Positions 50,901-59,182 of a stretch of DNA of 64,000 bases are shown piece after piece. Within the stretch, counting starts at the first letter, position 1; each line of letters begins with the position of its first letter. This stretch comes from Bacillus sp. CHD6a (GTDB taxonomy: Bacteria; Bacillota; Bacilli; Bacillales; Bacillaceae_I): contig NZ_LBMD01000001.1 of NCBI RefSeq assembly GCF_001293645.1, positions 372,001 through 436,000 of the forward strand, in the 5' to 3' direction. Below the pieces are notes generated by a model. It was not told the DNA's origin. It worked only from the letters and a program-made list of their open reading frames with translations, and ran no database searches. Both the position numbers and the translations under genes were made by a program.

Positions 50901-51659
50901 GTGATTGGTATCTTTCAGGCTCGTAAAATAGATGCTTGTAGGTATAATTCCCCAATCTCCAAAGGATTCCATTATTCTTTCGTTGTATGTGGAAAACGGA
51001 ATTTCTTCCTCTCGATGCTTATCAATTTGGTTAACAATCAAATAAATCTTTTTTTCTTTGTCCTGAAGATCCTTAATAAACTTAAGGTTTACCTCAGACT
51101 GAACATGATTATAGTCCATCACGTAGAAAATGACATCTGCCAAATGCAAGGCTGATTCTGTAGAAATGCGATGCGCATCGTCAGTCGAATCTACTCCAGG
51201 AGTATCTAATATGACCATGTCTGAAGGAAGTTTTTCAAAAGGAAATTGGTAATCAACAGATTCTACCTGGTCACCGTCTTTGCAATATGCCTTTACATGC
51301 TCAAACGAGACAGGTGGAAGGATCTCCAGTGATTCCCCTTCAAAGAAATGAACATGTGCAAGTTCTTCCCCACTTCTTATCTGGACAACATTGGCGGAAG
51401 TTGGTATCGGACTTGCTGGCAGAATTGCCTCCTCTAATATTTCATTGATAAAAGACGACTTGCCTGCTGAAAAATGTCCGCAAAACGCAATACTTAATTC
51501 TTTTGTAGTATGTTTATGTAATAGTTCTGCCACTTTTCTGGCACTTTTAAGATCGCCATGATTGTCTAGCTTTTCTAAAATTAACTGCAGTTTTGCTTGG
51601 AGCTGACTTGTCTCCTGTTCTTTCTGTTGTAGTTGCTGTTTTGGATTGTTTGTTCCCAT
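47976..51659 (-). CDS. dynA: Dynamin-like protein with two GTPase modules (DynA)
   Basis: A bacterial dynamin of 1227 aa formed by a tandem fusion. P-loops are CGHFSAGKSSFINE (about 70) and FGAFSAGKSSLANAL (about 665), each followed by its own switch (DTPGVDSTDDA; DTPGADSINARH) and G4 motif (NQIDK; NAADL). Long helical stretches connect them. B. subtilis DynA (YpbR) fuses membranes, repairs phage or antibiotic damage and acts at septa. I chose the ATG at 51659 (AGGGGA 8 bases upstream); 51689 is an alternative. Confidence 0.94.
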   Translation of the reverse strand: MGTNNPKQQLQQKEQETSQLQAKLQLILEKLDNHGDLKSARKVAELLHKHTTKELSIAFCGHFSAGKSSFINEILEEAILPASPIPTSANVVQIRSGEELAHVHFFEGESLEILPPVSFEHVKAYCKDGDQVESVDYQFPFEKLPSDMVILDTPGVDSTDDAHRISTESALHLADVIFYVMDYNHVQSEVNLKFIKDLQDKEKKIYLIVNQIDKHREEEIPFSTYNERIMESFGDWGIIPTSIYFTSLKDTNHSLNDLPIVKETIQILRQDKLEILPKTIERALIQVMEEHKDWQMDQKAEEIEILEQTIRSIEDLPKDVSERLNERKNKLSIIQSESAELKEDLINQTKRILENANITPFEMRELAERYLESQQKGFKVGMLFSGKKTQEEREQRSAAFRSDLEDRVKTQVEKFIHEHIFSFLKEQNFYSPSIFEKVQELTVPLTEEFVFGHVKPGAGYTGNAVLHYTKDLAHSIKLDYQKQVQRFMEGYFEKIDTQMQENTKELKVEVDRLEAVHHAQEAITQLHIKLEQEYEQLNNILISTATLTEQSKRDNLITKYLNRSYKKVRGDELPSSLRKQKSAIQTQGISSTAKNHNDPEIVVKGLIETSTSLKEISGFGTIVDDLKKRAGKIETQTFTVALFGAFSAGKSSLANALFGEKVLPVSPNPTTASINKISPVTKVNPHGSVNVQMKTVVQLLQDVQQALQLFNTDVRNLEEAVPTIKSIITNNEHLELDANKKTHLHFLKAFLTGWEEMKTKLGTLQQVSLNEFEAYVAKEEKSCFVEWIEVFYDCPFTRQGLTLVDTPGADSINARHTDVSFDYIKNADAILFVTYYQHAFSKADREFLIQLGRVKDAFAMDKMFFLVNAADLANNEEELELVCDYVRDQLNAYGIRHPRLYPVSSLLALKEKENRPFEHTFLKSSLMNDFEQAFNDFIQSDLVEMSLHAAQSDLNKAVDLFEHFVQQAKLGSEEKERLQLLYASNKMNLEAQIIGYETVSFYTLLEQEINELVYYIKQRTLLRFSDFFKESFNPAVIREDGRNIKAQLINCLHELVTDISHNLSQEVRATTVRTENFIRKTLESWQKELESEAQQLEAQLSLRVLEAEGYTTFKVNSSFPSISPKLEKQTLGYYRNSKAFFEKNEKQKMALFLEEQLSPLMDSYLKESAQKLTDHYKNEMQISLEEVKKYILRQLEDYFGGMQAALEQEQDIPQLEEVLARIKKHKK

Positions 51660-51799
51660 TTCTTCTGTCCCCTTAGTTGTGTGTATCATTTCTCCGCTTC
51701 TTACGTCTATTTTACTTGATATTGCAGGATTTTCCCACTTAAGAAGCCATAATTATTAATATTTTTTTATGAAAACATGTGCATATTACAGAATATGCA

Positions 51800-51850
51800 A
51801 TGTAAAAAAACAGGGCCTTCTACAAGAATGGTTGTAGAAGGCCCTGTTAT
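51800..51850. terminator. Very strong terminator of the Fur-controlled transcript
   Basis: AACAGGGCCTTCTACAA and TTGTAGAAGGCCCTGTT form a perfect 17-bp stem with a 6-base loop. On the minus strand seven T follow. It is only about 170 bases from the predicted start site, so it ends a very short transcript. Confidence 0.95.
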
Positions 51851-51853
51851 GTA

Positions 51854-51949
51854 TTACTTAACCGGTCTAGGCTCGCATGTATGTTTTAATACAACTTTCA
51901 TCAATACGGAATACGCTACCACAGTAGTACCAATCAACAACCATGTCAT
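51854..51949 (-). CDS. 31-aa membrane peptide under Fur control
   Basis: MTWLLIGTTVVAYSVLMKVV then LKHTCEPRPVK. Residues 2-20 form one hydrophobic helix; the C-terminal tail is basic and carries a single Cys. GAGGGGG lies 10 bases before the ATG, slightly far. It has its own sigma-A promoter (TTGTCA, 17, TATGAT), a perfect Fur box at the start site and a 17-bp terminator stem. I do not recognise the peptide; it is unlike the FbpA/B/C proteins of B. subtilis. Frame placement is solid but translation is inferred. Confidence 0.72.
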   Translation of the reverse strand: MTWLLIGTTVVAYSVLMKVVLKHTCEPRPVK

Positions 51950-51974
51950 GTTGGTATGTCCCCCTCGTTGATAG

Positions 51975-51989
51975 TGATAATTATTATCA
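51975..51989. promoter_or_regulatory. Perfect Fur box
   Basis: TGATAAT-T-ATTATCA, the exact 7-1-7 Fur core described for B. subtilis (Zur and PerR cores differ at the second and third bases). It sits 2 bases downstream of the -10 box on the minus strand, so bound Fur would block initiation. Confidence 0.85.
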
Positions 51990-51991
51990 TA

Positions 51992-52020
51992 ATCATATCA
52001 GCTTAAAAGCTAATTGACAA
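51992..52020 (-). promoter_or_regulatory. Sigma-A promoter of the 31-aa peptide gene
   Basis: -35 TTGTCA (52015-52020), 17-bp spacer, -10 TATGAT (51992-51997) on the minus strand, just downstream of the bpsB stop codon. Confidence 0.8.
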
Positions 52021-52025
52021 TGAGT

Positions 52026-52595
52026 TCAATCAGTTTCTTTTTGAAAAGTTGGAGAAAACCTATTTCGATCTTCCATATAAGTAGAATAATTAGAAGTCAG
52101 TTCTGACAAAGCCTTCTCTTCAAGTGGAATTCTTACACTTAACATCCACGCATTTAACACAGTAAAAACTATGGCTGTGTAAAATGCATGGAACATTAAT
52201 GGGATCAGAAGAATCTCTAATACCACGATGGTGTAGTTAGGATGACGTAGAAATTTGTACGGGCCTGTTTTCACAATGGATGCATCGGGTAGTATTAATA
52301 CTCTCGTGTTCCAAAACTTCCCCAATGACTGGATGGACCATACTCGAAGGGTTTGAGTCATGATAAACAAACTGAGTATAGCCGGCCAAAAAGGACTTAA
52401 CGTTCGTTCCAATAGGGTGACCTCTATTAGAAAACTTGTTAAAAAAACAACATGCAGACTGACCATGTATTTATAATGCTCTTTCCCATATTCTATAGCC
52501 CCCATTGATTTGATCCAATTTTCATTTCTTTTAGCAATACCTAGTTCCACCACTCTTTGTGTGACAATAAATGCAAAAAACAACGCAAAGATCAT
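52026..52595 (-). CDS. bpsB: Isoprenylcysteine carboxyl methyltransferase-family enzyme (BpsB)
   Basis: A 189-aa membrane methyltransferase with about five helices. GPYKFLRHPNYTIVVLEI is the ICMT-family SAM-binding signature, and LEEKALSELTSNYSTYM is the usual C-terminal end. In B. subtilis YpbQ/BpsB O-methylates the alkylpyrones made by BpsA. It starts 6 bp after the bpsA stop, so they form one operon. Confidence 0.9.
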   Translation of the reverse strand: MIFALFFAFIVTQRVVELGIAKRNENWIKSMGAIEYGKEHYKYMVSLHVVFLTSFLIEVTLLERTLSPFWPAILSLFIMTQTLRVWSIQSLGKFWNTRVLILPDASIVKTGPYKFLRHPNYTIVVLEILLIPLMFHAFYTAIVFTVLNAWMLSVRIPLEEKALSELTSNYSTYMEDRNRFSPTFQKETD

Positions 52596-52601
52596 AATTC
52601 C

Positions 52602-53681
52602 TCACTCCCATTCCAATAATAGCATTTCAGAACTGAAACCCGGTCCTAGTGCAGCGGCAATCCCTTTTTCGCCTTTTTTCGGATTCTTTTCCATGATTTC
52701 TTTTAAGACATACAAGACAGTGGCTGAAGACATATTGCCATATTCCTTTAGCACTTGTAATGATGTATTCAGCTTTTCTGGTTCTAACCCCAAACACTCT
52801 TGATATGCCTCTAACACTTTTTTTCCACCAGGATGTAAGACCAAATGGTCAAGTTCCTGTAGTTTTACTTGGTGGCTATCAAGGAACCGTTCAACATTTG
52901 GCGCTAGCCAATTTGTGATGATAACAGGGATATCCCTAGAAAATACTACATAAAGTCCTTCGTTTTTGATTTCCCACCCCATCACATCTTCTGAATTTTC
53001 CATTAACGTAGACTGGCTTCCTAACACTTTAGGGTAAGATTTACTACTTTCAACCTGAACTTCATCGCCGACCATCAACACACAGGCAATGCCGTCTGCG
53101 AAAAGAGAAGTTCCAACTAGATTACTTTTGGAACGATCATTCTTTTGAAAAGTGAGACTGCAAAGTTCCACACACAATACGAGCACTTTGGCATGTGGAA
53201 AGGCTAAGCAATATTCATATGCTCGTGATAGCCCCGCAGCGCCACCAGCACATCCTAGTCCCCAAATTGGAATTCGCTTTGTATATGGAGAAAACGGTAA
53301 AATATTCATAATTCTAGCTTCAATACTTGGGGTGGACATGCCTGTTGTAGAAATATAAAAAATAGCTTCAATATCTTGATAATCTATAGATTGTGAGAGT
53401 GTCGCAGAATTGTGTAAGCATGCATTGATTGCTTCTGCTCCATAAGCGACTGCCTCTTTTATGTATATATCGTTTTTTTCCTGAAAAGTATGCGGCTGTT
53501 TGAACCATTCAACGTCCCTAGTAAAATGCCGTTTTTCTATTTGGCCATTTTGAAAGACAGTAAGTAGGCGATTGATATCTCTGAACGATTCTTCAAATAG
53601 TTCTTTTGCAAACTCGACAACTGTATCTTGGTAGATTGGATATTTGGGAATGGACGTTCCAACAGACAATATCTTTGGCAT
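52602..53681 (-). CDS. bpsA: Type III polyketide synthase (alkylpyrone synthase BpsA)
   Basis: A 359-aa chalcone-synthase-like enzyme that extends fatty acyl-CoA with malonyl-CoA to alkylpyrones. The catalytic Cys is in GLGCAGGAAGLSRA, His in LHPGGKKVLEAY and Asn in GNMSSATVLYVLKE, so the triad is intact. Length is normal. GAGGTG precedes the ATG. It heads the bpsA-bpsB operon. The annotation of this gene as bcsA in older Bacillus records refers to the same family. Confidence 0.93.
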   Translation of the reverse strand: MPKILSVGTSIPKYPIYQDTVVEFAKELFEESFRDINRLLTVFQNGQIEKRHFTRDVEWFKQPHTFQEKNDIYIKEAVAYGAEAINACLHNSATLSQSIDYQDIEAIFYISTTGMSTPSIEARIMNILPFSPYTKRIPIWGLGCAGGAAGLSRAYEYCLAFPHAKVLVLCVELCSLTFQKNDRSKSNLVGTSLFADGIACVLMVGDEVQVESSKSYPKVLGSQSTLMENSEDVMGWEIKNEGLYVVFSRDIPVIITNWLAPNVERFLDSHQVKLQELDHLVLHPGGKKVLEAYQECLGLEPEKLNTSLQVLKEYGNMSSATVLYVLKEIMEKNPKKGEKGIAAALGPGFSSEMLLLEWE

Positions 53682-53784
53682 ATTTAGTGCACCTCATCCG
53701 ATTTGGTACTGTTAACTTTTCCAATATTTATATATTTATACAGATAAGAGAGTCACTGAGAGGAAATACAAAGAGAATAGAAAC

Positions 53785-53823
53785 AGAAAAAACCTTCCCA
53801 AGTTTGATATTGGGAAGGTACAT
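53785..53823 (-). terminator. Terminator of the GNAT gene
   Basis: ACCTTCCCAA and TTGGGAAGGT form a perfect 10-bp stem; the minus strand runs into TTTTTTC. Confidence 0.85.
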
Positions 53824-53903
53824 CTCGTTTTAAAGGAGTTGTTGTGTTGTGCAGTTTTATTATAACGAATGCCGCAAAAATTATCACTATAAATAAATGG
53901 AAA

Positions 53904-54437
53904 TCATTTTTTGTAGAACTTTGCCATCCAAATCTCATCAACATATTCCCCATTAATAAAGGCTTGTTCTTTTTGATTTCCTTCTTCATGAAAACCATAT
54001 TTTTTATAGAGATGATAGGCAACCTGATTGGATGAGAAAACCGTTAAAGAAAGTTTTCTGATATGCTGTTCACACCACATATCAGTGTAATCCATAATTT
54101 TTTTTCCTATGCCGAGTCCTTGTGCTTCCTCAGCTAACCAAGTCCTAAACAACCCAGTATGACGCTTCATTTGAATTTCCCCCCGAATAACGCGGGCTAT
54201 CCCTATTACCTTTCCATTACGTTCTACTCCAATATACATGTTCTCCTTTTTCTTCATGTCACGAATGAAAAGTTTTTCTTCCTCACATGTTCGAGGGACA
54301 TCCTTTTGTATGTACTGACCCGCAGCAATAATACTCTCCACTGCTGTCACGATATCTCCTGCATCCGATTCTTCTACCGGCCGTAATATTACGGATGACT
54401 CATCTTTCGCTGTAAATTCTAAACGTAGATCTAACAT
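53904..54437 (-). CDS. GNAT-family N-acetyltransferase
   Basis: A 177-aa GNAT enzyme. The acetyl-CoA loop is EEAQGLGIGKKIMDYTDMWC, then SSNQVAYHLYKKYGFHEEG. Substrate cannot be told; the RimJ/L-like start suggests protein N-termini or small amines. GGAGGAA precedes the ATG. Single gene with its own terminator. Confidence 0.9.
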   Translation of the reverse strand: MLDLRLEFTAKDESSVILRPVEESDAGDIVTAVESIIAAGQYIQKDVPRTCEEEKLFIRDMKKKENMYIGVERNGKVIGIARVIRGEIQMKRHTGLFRTWLAEEAQGLGIGKKIMDYTDMWCEQHIRKLSLTVFSSNQVAYHLYKKYGFHEEGNQKEQAFINGEYVDEIWMAKFYKK

Positions 54438-54607
54438 GATGTTCCTCCTATAAACTCTTTAGGTACTACATCCTACTGTATTTATGTTTATTCTTCAACA
54501 AAAAACCCTTTATCAACCGTGAAATTGTTGAAACTTGTTGAAAAATAGAAAGAGAAGTGTGGTATGATAAATTTGTACTATTCAAAAAGAAACAGAGGAG
54601 GTGCCAA

Positions 54608-55066
54608 ATGTCCCTTCCAGAGAACTTGACGCAAGTTTTTGACAGGACTTTAGACTCGTTTAAGACGGTTATTCCGATTGAGTTTACCTTTGATCAACCT
54701 CGATTATATACAGAAAATCTTACAAACGTTTCGTACGGTGTGCTCATCATGTTAACGGGCGATATTCGTGGTCAGTTAATTATTCAAGGAGACCGACATG
54801 CTTTTCAGCACATCGCAGAAATGATGTTTGGCATGCAGCTAGAAGGTGAAATGCTACAATCTTTCACAGGAGAACTTGGAAATATGATTGCAGGGACCTT
54901 ATCTTCGAAAGTGGCGGGTAGTGGCATCAATATGGATATCACTCCACCTGATGTATTAAGCGAACAGCAAAAAGAGTTTCATTTACTGCACCGCCTACAT
55001 ACTCCTGTTTATTTGGAAGATACCATGCACATGCAAATTATTATGGAATTAGAAGAAGCTTCCTAA
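54608..55066 (+). CDS. cheX: CheX-type chemotaxis phosphatase
   Basis: A 152-aa protein of the CheC/CheX/FliY family. The phosphatase motif ELGNMIAG (ExxN) is present once in SFTGELGNMIAGTLSSKVAG, as in CheX. I chose the ATG at 54608 because GAGGAGGTG lies 4-5 bases upstream; the longer frame adds 17 residues. It would dephosphorylate CheY-P. No other chemotaxis gene is near, so it is a stand-alone CheX. Confidence 0.85.
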   Translation: MSLPENLTQVFDRTLDSFKTVIPIEFTFDQPRLYTENLTNVSYGVLIMLTGDIRGQLIIQGDRHAFQHIAEMMFGMQLEGEMLQSFTGELGNMIAGTLSSKVAGSGINMDITPPDVLSEQQKEFHLLHRLHTPVYLEDTMHMQIIMELEEAS

Positions 55067-55070
55067 CCAC

Positions 55071-55097
55071 TGAACCCTCCTTTATGGCGGGTTATTT
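55071..55097 (+). terminator. Terminator of cheX
   Basis: AACCC and GGGTT around a 13-base loop (partly paired), followed by ATTTTGTTT. Confidence 0.6.
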
Positions 55098-55114
55098 TGT
55101 TTACCCATAAATTA

Positions 55115-55143
55115 AAGGACCAGAGATACTCCCCTGGTCCCTT
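55115..55143 (-). terminator. Terminator of the M32 carboxypeptidase gene
   Basis: GGACCAG and CTGGTCC pair, with a T-rich tail on the minus strand. Confidence 0.75.
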
Positions 55144-55152
55144 CCCCATTAA

Positions 55153-56670
55153 TTAAGTTAATTGATAAATTTTACTATACTTATCTTCCAAATACTCAAT
55201 GAGGTGGTCTGCATTCAACTCTTCACCTGTTACATCTTTGAGAATTTCTAATGGTTTCTTCAATTTACCATGTTGATGTACTTTATCCGTTAACCATTCT
55301 TTCACCGGTTCTAAGTTTCCATTTGCTAAGAGCTCATCATAATTTGGCAAATCTTTTAACATTGCTTGTTTAAATTGTGCGGCATACATATATCCCAAAG
55401 CATAGGAAGGGAAATATCCAAAGCTTCCACCAGACCAGTGTACATCTTGTAATACACCTTTGGCATCATTTGGAGGAGTTATGCCCAGATAGCTTTGGTA
55501 CTTTTCATTCCAAGCCTGAGGAAGATCTTTTACTTCCAATTCATCATTGAATAGTGCTTTTTCCAATTCATAACGTATCATAATGTGCAAAGAGTACGTT
55601 AATTCGTCTGCTTCAATTCTTATTAGTGACGGCTTGGATTCGTTGATAGCAAGATAGAATTCCTCCAGGCTGATTTCATCAAACTTGCCGCCTGCATAGC
55701 GTTGAAGACTCTCATAATGACGCTTCCAGAAGTTTTCATGACGGCCTACAAAGTTCTCATAAAATAAAGATTGAGATTCGTGGATCCCCATAGATGTTCC
55801 TGTGCATAACCCGGTACCTTGAAGATCTTTGGAAATGTTTTGCTCATATAGTGCGTGCCCACATTCATGTATGGTTCCAAAAACTGCCGTTCGGAAATCC
55901 TCTTCATCATATTTAGTTGTAACTCGAACATCACCCGGGTTCAGCCCAATTGCAAATGGATGAACAGTCTCATCTAATCTGCCTGCGTTGAAATCATACG
56001 AAAGTTCTTTTAATATTTCTAAGCTAAAGTCGCGTTGTTTATCTTTTGGAAAAGGTACCAATAATTCATTAGCCCTAGGAGAGACAAAGGAATCTGCAAT
56101 ATTTTGAACGAGTGGAACAATCCTTTCTTTTAGCTTAGCAAACACCTCATCCAATTTATCCACAGTAATACCCGGTTCGTACATATCTAACAATGTATTA
56201 TATTTGTTACCTTCATAGCCCCAGTATTCAATGAACTTTTTGTTGAACCCGACCAATTTTTCCAGGTACGGTTGCAAGAGAGAGAAATCCGATTTTTCTT
56301 TTGCTTCTTCCCAAACTGACTCAGCCTTTGTCGATAAGACTACATATTCTTGGTACTCTTTTGCCGGTACTTTCTTGTTGCGGTCGTAGTTCTTTTTGCT
56401 TTCTAATAGTGAGGCTTTTGTAATGTCATCGAGTTCGTTGAAAACTTCTTCGTTTAAAAGTTGTGTTAAATAGCTTGCCATTTCTTCTGATGTTGACATA
56501 TTAAATACTTCTGAGGACAGGATTCCGATGACGTCTGATCGACGATCTACTCCTTTTTTTGGAGCACCTGTTCTTAGATCCCAGAAAATAAGAGATAGTG
56601 CTTCGTTATAACTATCCATTTTGTTAATATGATTTGCGTATTGTTCTTTTACTTTGCTGATTTCTATCAT
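55153..56670 (-). CDS. ypwA: M32 family metallocarboxypeptidase (Taq-type)
   Basis: A 505-aa zinc carboxypeptidase. The active site is GTIHECGHALYEQN (HExxH) with the third ligand in IHESQSLFYENF. DPG/GDVRVTTKYDE and DVHWSGGSFGYFPSYALG are family blocks. I chose the ATG at 56670 because GGGGGAG lies 7 bases upstream; the longer frame adds five residues. B. subtilis YpwA (carboxypeptidase 1) lies beside ypvA, as here. Confidence 0.95.
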   Translation of the reverse strand: MIEISKVKEQYANHINKMDSYNEALSLIFWDLRTGAPKKGVDRRSDVIGILSSEVFNMSTSEEMASYLTQLLNEEVFNELDDITKASLLESKKNYDRNKKVPAKEYQEYVVLSTKAESVWEEAKEKSDFSLLQPYLEKLVGFNKKFIEYWGYEGNKYNTLLDMYEPGITVDKLDEVFAKLKERIVPLVQNIADSFVSPRANELLVPFPKDKQRDFSLEILKELSYDFNAGRLDETVHPFAIGLNPGDVRVTTKYDEEDFRTAVFGTIHECGHALYEQNISKDLQGTGLCTGTSMGIHESQSLFYENFVGRHENFWKRHYESLQRYAGGKFDEISLEEFYLAINESKPSLIRIEADELTYSLHIMIRYELEKALFNDELEVKDLPQAWNEKYQSYLGITPPNDAKGVLQDVHWSGGSFGYFPSYALGYMYAAQFKQAMLKDLPNYDELLANGNLEPVKEWLTDKVHQHGKLKKPLEILKDVTGEELNADHLIEYLEDKYSKIYQLT

Positions 56671-56814
56671 ATGTATCTCCCCCATTTTGTTATAGAGCGA
56701 CTGATAACCGCTGGTTACTCTGAAATATTAATAGTGCTCCCTCAAATTTATAATAAAGCTCCTGTTAAGAATACACAATTTTCTCACTAGTTGGCAACTG
56801 GTTTTGGGGAGATT

Positions 56815-56850
56815 GGAAAAAGCACCGAATTAAGCTTCGGTGCTTTTGGT
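56815..56850 (-). terminator. Terminator of the helicase gene
   Basis: AAAAGCACCGAA and TTCGGTGCTTTT form a perfect 12-bp stem. Confidence 0.9.
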
Positions 56851-56859
56851 GTTTGAAAA

Positions 56860-58779
56860 TTATTGGGTTACTGGGCTGGTCGGTAAGACACCTTCAATTT
56901 TTGCCAGTACAGCTTCCGGCAATCCAGCTGGAAGATAAACAGTAATTTCTCCTCTATCATCAGTTGTACGGATAAGTCGGCCCATACCTTGACGAAGTCG
57001 AAGCAGCATATACGGAACATCAAGTTGCATATATGGATCTTCAAGCCCTTTTCGCTTGGCAGCAAAGACTGGATCATTGGGTGGAAATGGCAAGGACCAA
57101 ATAACAACATTAGACAACGAAGGTCCTGGGATATCCAACCCTTCCCATAGATGATACGCACAAAGTACAGCCCTTTCTTCATTCTGGAATTCAGAAACCA
57201 AGACACTGATTTCCTTTTCTCCTTCATAAAGGAATGGATAGTCGAAGTTGTTGGCATTTTCCGCTTTAAACCTTATTAATTCCTCTTTGGTAGAAAACAA
57301 GACAAGCGTTCTTCCACCATGTTTTTCAATGGATTTCTTCGTCTGGTTGAACTTCCTATAAAAATCCTCTTCGATTGTTAATGAAAGTTTCATGTTTTCG
57401 TCATAATCAAAGGGAGAATTAATGGAAAAGGATAAATAGTCACCAATACCCAAAGAAGAGGCAAGATAACTAAAGTTCTCACTGTCTGATAACGTTGCAG
57501 AAGAGAAAATGAAAGGAATGCGTTTAGAAAAGACATTTTCCTTTAATACTTCTTCAACAGTTTTAGGCATCACAACAAGTGTCAGGTCTTTACTTGCATG
57601 TTCAGCCCAGGCTATCACATCTTCTTTTGATAGAAGCAGTTTTAGTAAAAATTCAATAGAGTCCAAGTACTCCTCCACTATGTGCAGTTGATAGTGATCT
57701 ACTGTGTGGAGTTCCCCTTCAAAAACAAGCTGATTGCCTATCTCTTCTATTTTTGCAAGGAGATCTTTGGCACTTCTCACAAGGCGTGTATCCATCGTGA
57801 TATCTTTTCGGTCGGAGCCCTCTATGCTTATCAGACTTTCTTCCAATATTTCAAAAAACAGGTCATTTGCCTGTAGAGAATCCTCAACCAAGTAAGCAAA
57901 TTCTTCTCTTAAATCGTTTCCTAATAAGCGGGTAAGAATTTCTTCCACCTGCTGGTTTTTTATTTTGTACGTTAATGCCTTTTGGGCAGCAAACTCCAAC
58001 AAATGACCTTCATCAAAAACGACACTTGATGCTTCTGGCAATAGAGGAAGCTGCCCTTCTCTTTTTCTTTTTTCAAATGTCCAAACATGTTCCATGTAAA
58101 AATCATGGGAACAGATAATCAAGTCTGTCGATTTTCTGTAATGATCGCGGGATAGAGTTTGTCCACAACGATGTCGTTTTTCACAACTGAAACAGTCCTG
58201 GAACGAGTCCCATCCCACCAAATCCCATTCCTCGTCATTAAGATTAGAGTAATCTTTACGATCTCCATATGGATGAAAAGACTGCATCGCAGCAGGTTTC
58301 GTCACAAAGCTTGGAAGTGCATCATACACTTCATCTATGTTGTCGTTATCATATTTATTAACAGCATAATCTAATTTATTCAAGCACAAGTATTGTTCTG
58401 GAGATTTTGCTAGACGAACGTCCATTGTAATGTCTAGGACTTTTGATAGTTTAGCTATGTCCCCTTCTTTTTTAACAAGCTGCTCAATCAACGATTCATC
58501 GGCACAGGTTATGATAGCTGGCTTCCCCATATATCTCGCATAACAAATTGCGTATAAAAGGTACACCATCGTCTTTCCAGTTCCTACACCGGCTTCGGAG
58601 AATATGACCTTTTTCTCTTTAAACGCTCTCTCCAGTTGGAAAGCCATAAAAATTTGTTCATCACGCAATTCGAATCCAGCTTCGGGTAGGATGTCGTAAA
58701 AAACATCCCCAATCCATTCGTTCAGGCGATCAAAAAAAGCATCTCCTTTGTTCATTGTAAATGGCAGACGATTATTCAT
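56860..58779 (-). CDS. ypvA: DinG-type ATP-dependent helicase (YpvA)
   Basis: A 639-aa superfamily 2 helicase of the DinG/XPD type. Walker A is SEAGVGTGKTMVYLL; the DEAH box appears as VVFDEGHLLEF. Cys residues in YLCLNKL and DCFSCEKRHRCGQ form a possible 4Fe-4S cluster. C-terminal motifs QGMGRLIRTTDDRG and VVIWSLPFPPND are typical. It unwinds DNA 5'-3' in known relatives. GGAGGTAC precedes the ATG. Placement beside ypwA agrees with B. subtilis. Confidence 0.93.
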   Translation of the reverse strand: MNNRLPFTMNKGDAFFDRLNEWIGDVFYDILPEAGFELRDEQIFMAFQLERAFKEKKVIFSEAGVGTGKTMVYLLYAICYARYMGKPAIITCADESLIEQLVKKEGDIAKLSKVLDITMDVRLAKSPEQYLCLNKLDYAVNKYDNDNIDEVYDALPSFVTKPAAMQSFHPYGDRKDYSNLNDEEWDLVGWDSFQDCFSCEKRHRCGQTLSRDHYRKSTDLIICSHDFYMEHVWTFEKRKREGQLPLLPEASSVVFDEGHLLEFAAQKALTYKIKNQQVEEILTRLLGNDLREEFAYLVEDSLQANDLFFEILEESLISIEGSDRKDITMDTRLVRSAKDLLAKIEEIGNQLVFEGELHTVDHYQLHIVEEYLDSIEFLLKLLLSKEDVIAWAEHASKDLTLVVMPKTVEEVLKENVFSKRIPFIFSSATLSDSENFSYLASSLGIGDYLSFSINSPFDYDENMKLSLTIEEDFYRKFNQTKKSIEKHGGRTLVLFSTKEELIRFKAENANNFDYPFLYEGEKEISVLVSEFQNEERAVLCAYHLWEGLDIPGPSLSNVVIWSLPFPPNDPVFAAKRKGLEDPYMQLDVPYMLLRLRQGMGRLIRTTDDRGEITVYLPAGLPEAVLAKIEGVLPTSPVTQ

Positions 58780-58962
58780 TCTATGTACCTCCGAGAAAAA
58801 GTTTGCATCTAGACATTATCTACTAGTCAGGGGGTACTTGTCAAGTAAGACATTAGTAGTCTTTATTCGCTAGATGAATTTCCTTTTCTAGGAGGTCTTT
58901 AAGCTCTTCAAAAAATGACGCATCCTCTTGTTTCCCGCTTCACAGAGCCTAACTCCAAATAA

Positions 58963-58987
58963 AAAACCTCCAATTAGGAGGTTTCTC
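58963..58987 (-). terminator. Terminator of the 64-aa gene
   Basis: AAACCTCC and GGAGGTTT around a 5-base loop, with the minus strand continuing TTTTATTT. Confidence 0.85.
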
Positions 58988-59182
58988 TTAGTTCTTAGTA
59001 ATATGGATAATCTCATCATCAAGCAGGGTGGCATACAGCATTGCTTTTGTATATTCATCACGTGCAGCGTTCATTCGTTCTACACATTCATGATTATCTA
59101 GCATATTTTCACTTGCAAGACGCTGATAGCTACTTTCCAATGCTTTGGAGATTCTCATAAAGTCATTCACATGCATAGGCAT
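58988..59182 (-). CDS. Small helical protein of unknown function
   Basis: A 64-aa soluble helical protein (begins MPMHVNDFMRISKALESSYQ; ends AMLYATLLDDEIIHITKN). I do not recognise a family. GGAGGGA precedes the ATG and a strong terminator follows. Charged residues alternate in a pattern that suggests a two-helix hairpin. Single gene between ypvA and the Lys-rich 67-aa gene. Confidence 0.7.
   Translation of the reverse strand: MPMHVNDFMRISKALESSYQRLASENMLDNHECVERMNAARDEYTKAMLYATLLDDEIIHITKN

Noticed and set aside
53753-54022. 89-aa minus-strand frame overlapping the GNAT gene
   Set aside because: It overlaps a well-supported GNAT gene in another frame and spans its terminator.
58850-58950. 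Minus-strand frame ending ELKDLLEKEIHLANKDY
   Set aside because: No start codon in frame after an upstream stop, no ribosome binding site and it sits behind a terminator; possibly a remnant but unsupported.
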